Shown here: in pieces, positions 61,928-64,000 of the stretch
Layout: each line of letters opens with the position of its first letter
Position numbering within the stretch: position 1 is the first letter of the stretch
Assembly (NCBI RefSeq): GCF_028716865.1
Contig: NZ_JAQUOY010000001.1
Location: 1 to 64,000 of the forward strand
From: Candidatus Methylomirabilis sp.
GTDB lineage: Bacteria > Methylomirabilota > Methylomirabilia > Methylomirabilales > Methylomirabilaceae
Direction: 5' to 3'
DNA: 64,000 bases
The notes under the pieces: model-generated
Databases searched by the model: none
The model's input: the letters and a program-made list of their open reading frames with translations, nothing else
Told to the model about the DNA's origin: nothing
Program-made: the position numbers and the translations under genes

Positions 61928-62965
61928 CTATATTCTCCGGAAATGATCGTAGCCACCGGTTAGTACGGTCGAACTGCCGTCTTGTCGCTCGAGTCGGCAT
62001 CCTAAACCCGCCTCTCCGATCTTTCCAACCGCTGTGACAGTTGTCCCGTCAGGAAACATGGCGGCAATATCGGCAGGATCCCACGAAGAGGTAAAGAGCA
62101 GCTCGAAGTCTTCTCCTCCTTGAAGCGCCATGGCCAGCGGATCTTGACCGAAGCGCTGCGCGACGACTGATGCCGCCTGATCGATCGGGATCTGATCCTC
62201 TCTGATCTTCGCCGAGACCTCGCTTTCGCGGCATAGATGTGCCAGGTCAGAAGCCAACCCATCACTCAGGTCAATCATGGCTGACGCGACTCCAGCCTGC
62301 GCAAGGGCCCTTCCCTCCCGGATTCTTGGGATGGGGCAGAGATGTCGTTCGATGGTCTGTGTGAGAGCCTCCCGGAGAGAGATGGAGACGTCAAACGAGG
62401 TCTCAATCTGATCATCCCGGAGGCGGCAGCCGGCCCTGAGCGCCACGAGACCTGCTGCCGCCGCACCCAACCGGCCCGTGGTCCAAATCCGTTCCCCTGG
62501 TTTTGCCCCGGAACGTGTGACAGCCCTCCCTGCCTCCACTTCTCCTACCAGGGTCACGCCGATCGTGAGGGTGGCAGAGGCGGAAAGATCGCCGCCGATG
62601 ACCTCGACCGCGAATTGCGCGCCTTCCTCCCGGAGGCCACGATAGAGCTCGTCGATGAACTCGATCTCTTCCTCCGGTGGGATGGCCAGTGCGACAAGCG
62701 CGGCACGCGGCAGACCCCCCATTGCGGCAATGTCGCTCAGATTTACTGCCATCGCCTTGCGCCCGAGACGAAAAGGCGTGGTGGTCTGCCGTGTGAAATC
62801 GACTCCATCAACAAGCAGATCGGTCGTGAGCAGAAGATCTCTGCCTGCTGTAGGCCGTAACACGGCGCAGTCGTCACCGATTCCAAGCAGGGCATCGTGT
62901 GGCCGGGGCAGCATGCTCCTGATCCGTTCGATCAGCGCAAACTCCCCAATAGCCGATACCCTCAT
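61928..62965 (-). CDS. thiL: Thiamine-monophosphate kinase
   Basis: A 345-residue ThiL that makes thiamine diphosphate from the monophosphate and ATP. It has GEFALIERI at the start, LLGIGDDCAVL, TTDLLVDGVDF, KAMAVNLSDIAAMGG and the late SDGLASDLAHLC and LQGGEDFELLFT. ATG 62965 follows a GGGTGGG stretch. It lies 30 bases downstream of rsmA on the same strand, a pairing seen elsewhere in bacteria. Confidence 0.95.
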   Translation of the reverse strand: MRVSAIGEFALIERIRSMLPRPHDALLGIGDDCAVLRPTAGRDLLLTTDLLVDGVDFTRQTTTPFRLGRKAMAVNLSDIAAMGGLPRAALVALAIPPEEEIEFIDELYRGLREEGAQFAVEVIGGDLSASATLTIGVTLVGEVEAGRAVTRSGAKPGERIWTTGRLGAAAAGLVALRAGCRLRDDQIETSFDVSISLREALTQTIERHLCPIPRIREGRALAQAGVASAMIDLSDGLASDLAHLCRESEVSAKIREDQIPIDQAASVVAQRFGQDPLAMALQGGEDFELLFTSSWDPADIAAMFPDGTTVTAVGKIGEAGLGCRLERQDGSSTVLTGGYDHFRRI

Positions 62966-62995
62966 CGAAGGCCCACCCGCGTGATCTCTTCATGC

Positions 62996-63979
62996 TTAGT
63001 TGTGCGCAACATCTCCTTCCTCAGAAAGAGCTTGTTGAGGTGAGATAACGTGCATCGCATACAGACGATCGGCCAGCCTGGCGAATTCATCGAGGCTCAG
63101 GGTCTCGCCGCGGCGCTTCGGATCGATGTCCGCATCCACCAGGGTCCGCTCCAGGGCAGTGGGCTCCGCTATGATGTCGGCGTGCATTAAGGCATTGCGC
63201 AGCATCTTCCTGCGCTGTCCGAAAGCAGCCCGCACGATGCGAAACAGCAGATCAGGGGATTGTACCGACACCCTGGGTCCGGGGAGCAGGTCGAGACGAA
63301 CGAGGGTAGAATCAACTGCGGGCCTCGGGTAGAAGGCTGTCCTTGAGACCTGTGCCACCGCTGACACATCTGCCTCGTAGCGGCAACGGAGCGTCAAGGC
63401 ACTATACCCCTCTTCATTGGGGGTGGCCAAAAGCCGTTGCGCCACCTCTCGTTGCACCATCACCAGGAGAAAGGAAAAGCACTGCCGTAGCGGGATCAAC
63501 TGAAGGATGAGAGGAGTAGCCACCGAATAGGGAAGGTTTGAAACCAGCTTGGCCCGTTTATACGCTGGCAACATGTTACCGATTACGTCTATGAAATCGA
63601 ATTCGAGGGCGTCATCACAGATCAATGAAACCTTAGGATGATTGCTGAGGCGATCCGCCAGCAGTCGATGGAGTCCCGGATCCCGTTCAATGGCGATCAG
63701 CCTACCCGCCCGTTCAGCAAGACCATCGGTCAGGACACCCGTACCGGGACCGATCTCCACCACGAGGTCCTGCGGCCCCACCTCTGCGGCGCGAAGAATC
63801 AGATCGCGGATCGCAGGGGAAATGAGAAAGCTTTGCCCGAGGCCTCGTTTCGGCAGCAGATGGTATTGACGGAGTAGTGTACGGGTCTCGTGCCCAAGAG
63901 AAGGCGGCCGATTCGAGTGGCTGGTCCCGCTTGCAAGGTAGGGGCGGGGTGTATCCCCGCCCGATAAACGGGAGGGCAT
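62996..63979 (-). CDS. rsmA: 16S rRNA (adenine1518-N6/adenine1519-N6)-dimethyltransferase
   Basis: A 327-residue KsgA/RsmA that dimethylates two adenines in the 3' hairpin of 16S rRNA. Core: LLPKRGLGQSFLISP, the SAM loop VVEIGPGTGVLTDGLAE, the catalytic SNLPYSVATPLI and YPRPAVDSTLVRLD. The start is odd: the only in-frame ATG is 63979, inside a two-hairpin repeat, and it has GGGGAGGG at the right distance, also from the repeat. The first ~30 residues (RLSGGDTPRPYLAS and so on) are translated repeat and linker. A CTG or other rare start near 63840-63890 would be the alternative. Confidence 0.93.
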   Translation of the reverse strand: MPSRLSGGDTPRPYLASGTSHSNRPPSLGHETRTLLRQYHLLPKRGLGQSFLISPAIRDLILRAAEVGPQDLVVEIGPGTGVLTDGLAERAGRLIAIERDPGLHRLLADRLSNHPKVSLICDDALEFDFIDVIGNMLPAYKRAKLVSNLPYSVATPLILQLIPLRQCFSFLLVMVQREVAQRLLATPNEEGYSALTLRCRYEADVSAVAQVSRTAFYPRPAVDSTLVRLDLLPGPRVSVQSPDLLFRIVRAAFGQRRKMLRNALMHADIIAEPTALERTLVDADIDPKRRGETLSLDEFARLADRLYAMHVISPQQALSEEGDVAHN

Positions 63980-63994
63980 TCAGCCCTCCCCTAC
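63938..63994. repeat. Two-hairpin palindromic repeat at the rsmA 5' end
   Basis: Outer arms GTAGGGG (63938-63944) and CCCCTAC (63988-63994) enclose two perfect hairpins: GGGCGGGG/CCCCGCCC (63942-63949, 63955-63962) and GGGAGGGC/GCCCTCCC (63970-63977, 63983-63990). Elements of this look recur in many environmental genomes. The rsmA ATG lies in the loop of the second hairpin. Confidence 0.85.
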
Positions 63995-64000
63995 GAACGC

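Overview
This 64 kb window is dense, mostly operonic bacterial chromosome with high G+C. It looks like a Gram-negative, diderm bacterium: it has an Mla/MCE lipid-transport cluster, a TolC-type outer-membrane channel, LepB and a KsgA/RsmA methylase. Three traits narrow the host: a complete coenzyme F420 biosynthesis operon with an F420:NADP oxidoreductase, a phosphofructokinase with the residues of the pyrophosphate-dependent class, and a selenocysteine tRNA. A member of the NC10 / Methylomirabilota lineage would fit. That placement is inference; no rRNA lies in the window.

Layout. 0-1.3 kb (minus): moaB and folE. 1.5-7.2 kb (plus): cofG-cofH-npdG-cofD-cofC-cofE. 7.2-11.6 kb (minus): a DUF4398-like envelope protein, PPi-type pfk, tRNA-Gly(CCC), CCA-adding enzyme, nth. 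11.9-18.6 kb (plus): DUF1858 protein, cysE, a scar of broken toxin-antitoxin genes, PfpI protein, K+ channel, SHOCT protein, PAP2 phosphatase, GT39 glycosyltransferase, polyprenyl synthase. 18.7-30.4 kb: lepA-lepB-hemW, hrcA-grpE-dnaJ (without dnaK, behind a CIRCE-like operator), polA-coaE, rho. 30.5-41.2 kb: rpmE-prfA-prmC-murA running into hisG-D-C-B-H-A-F-IE and a HIT protein. 41.3 kb: tRNA-Sec. 41.4-44.7 kb: an accessory patch with RelE-like toxins, an XRE antitoxin, a frameshifted CopG-type antitoxin and a truncated MNT/HEPN pair. 44.7-46.2 kb: crcB, DUF190, DUF3047. 46.6-51 kb: mlaE-mlaF-mlaD-tolC-mlaC plus a small ORF. 51.4-55.8 kb: a Ski2-like helicase, an HD phosphohydrolase and a small dimeric-barrel-like protein. 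55.9 kb: tRNA-Met. 56.1-58.7 kb: cupin protein and a second accessory patch (TumA/TumE-like pair and a ParE-like pair flanked by 37-bp direct repeats). 58.8-64 kb: gdhA-eno, a coiled-coil protein, thiL and rsmA.

Two themes stand out. First, metabolism: F420 synthesis, PPi-linked glycolysis, enolase and glutamate dehydrogenase, a full histidine operon and selenocysteine decoding. Second, short dispersed or tandem repeats that intrude into housekeeping genes. These include two arrays of four heptamers inside prmC, a 23-bp repeat read in different frames in two proteins, inverted repeats in the lepA and polA leaders, a compound palindrome splitting the his operon, and a hairpin element that appears to supply the ribosome-binding site and ATG of rsmA. 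Functional names rest on motifs read by eye; no database search was possible.
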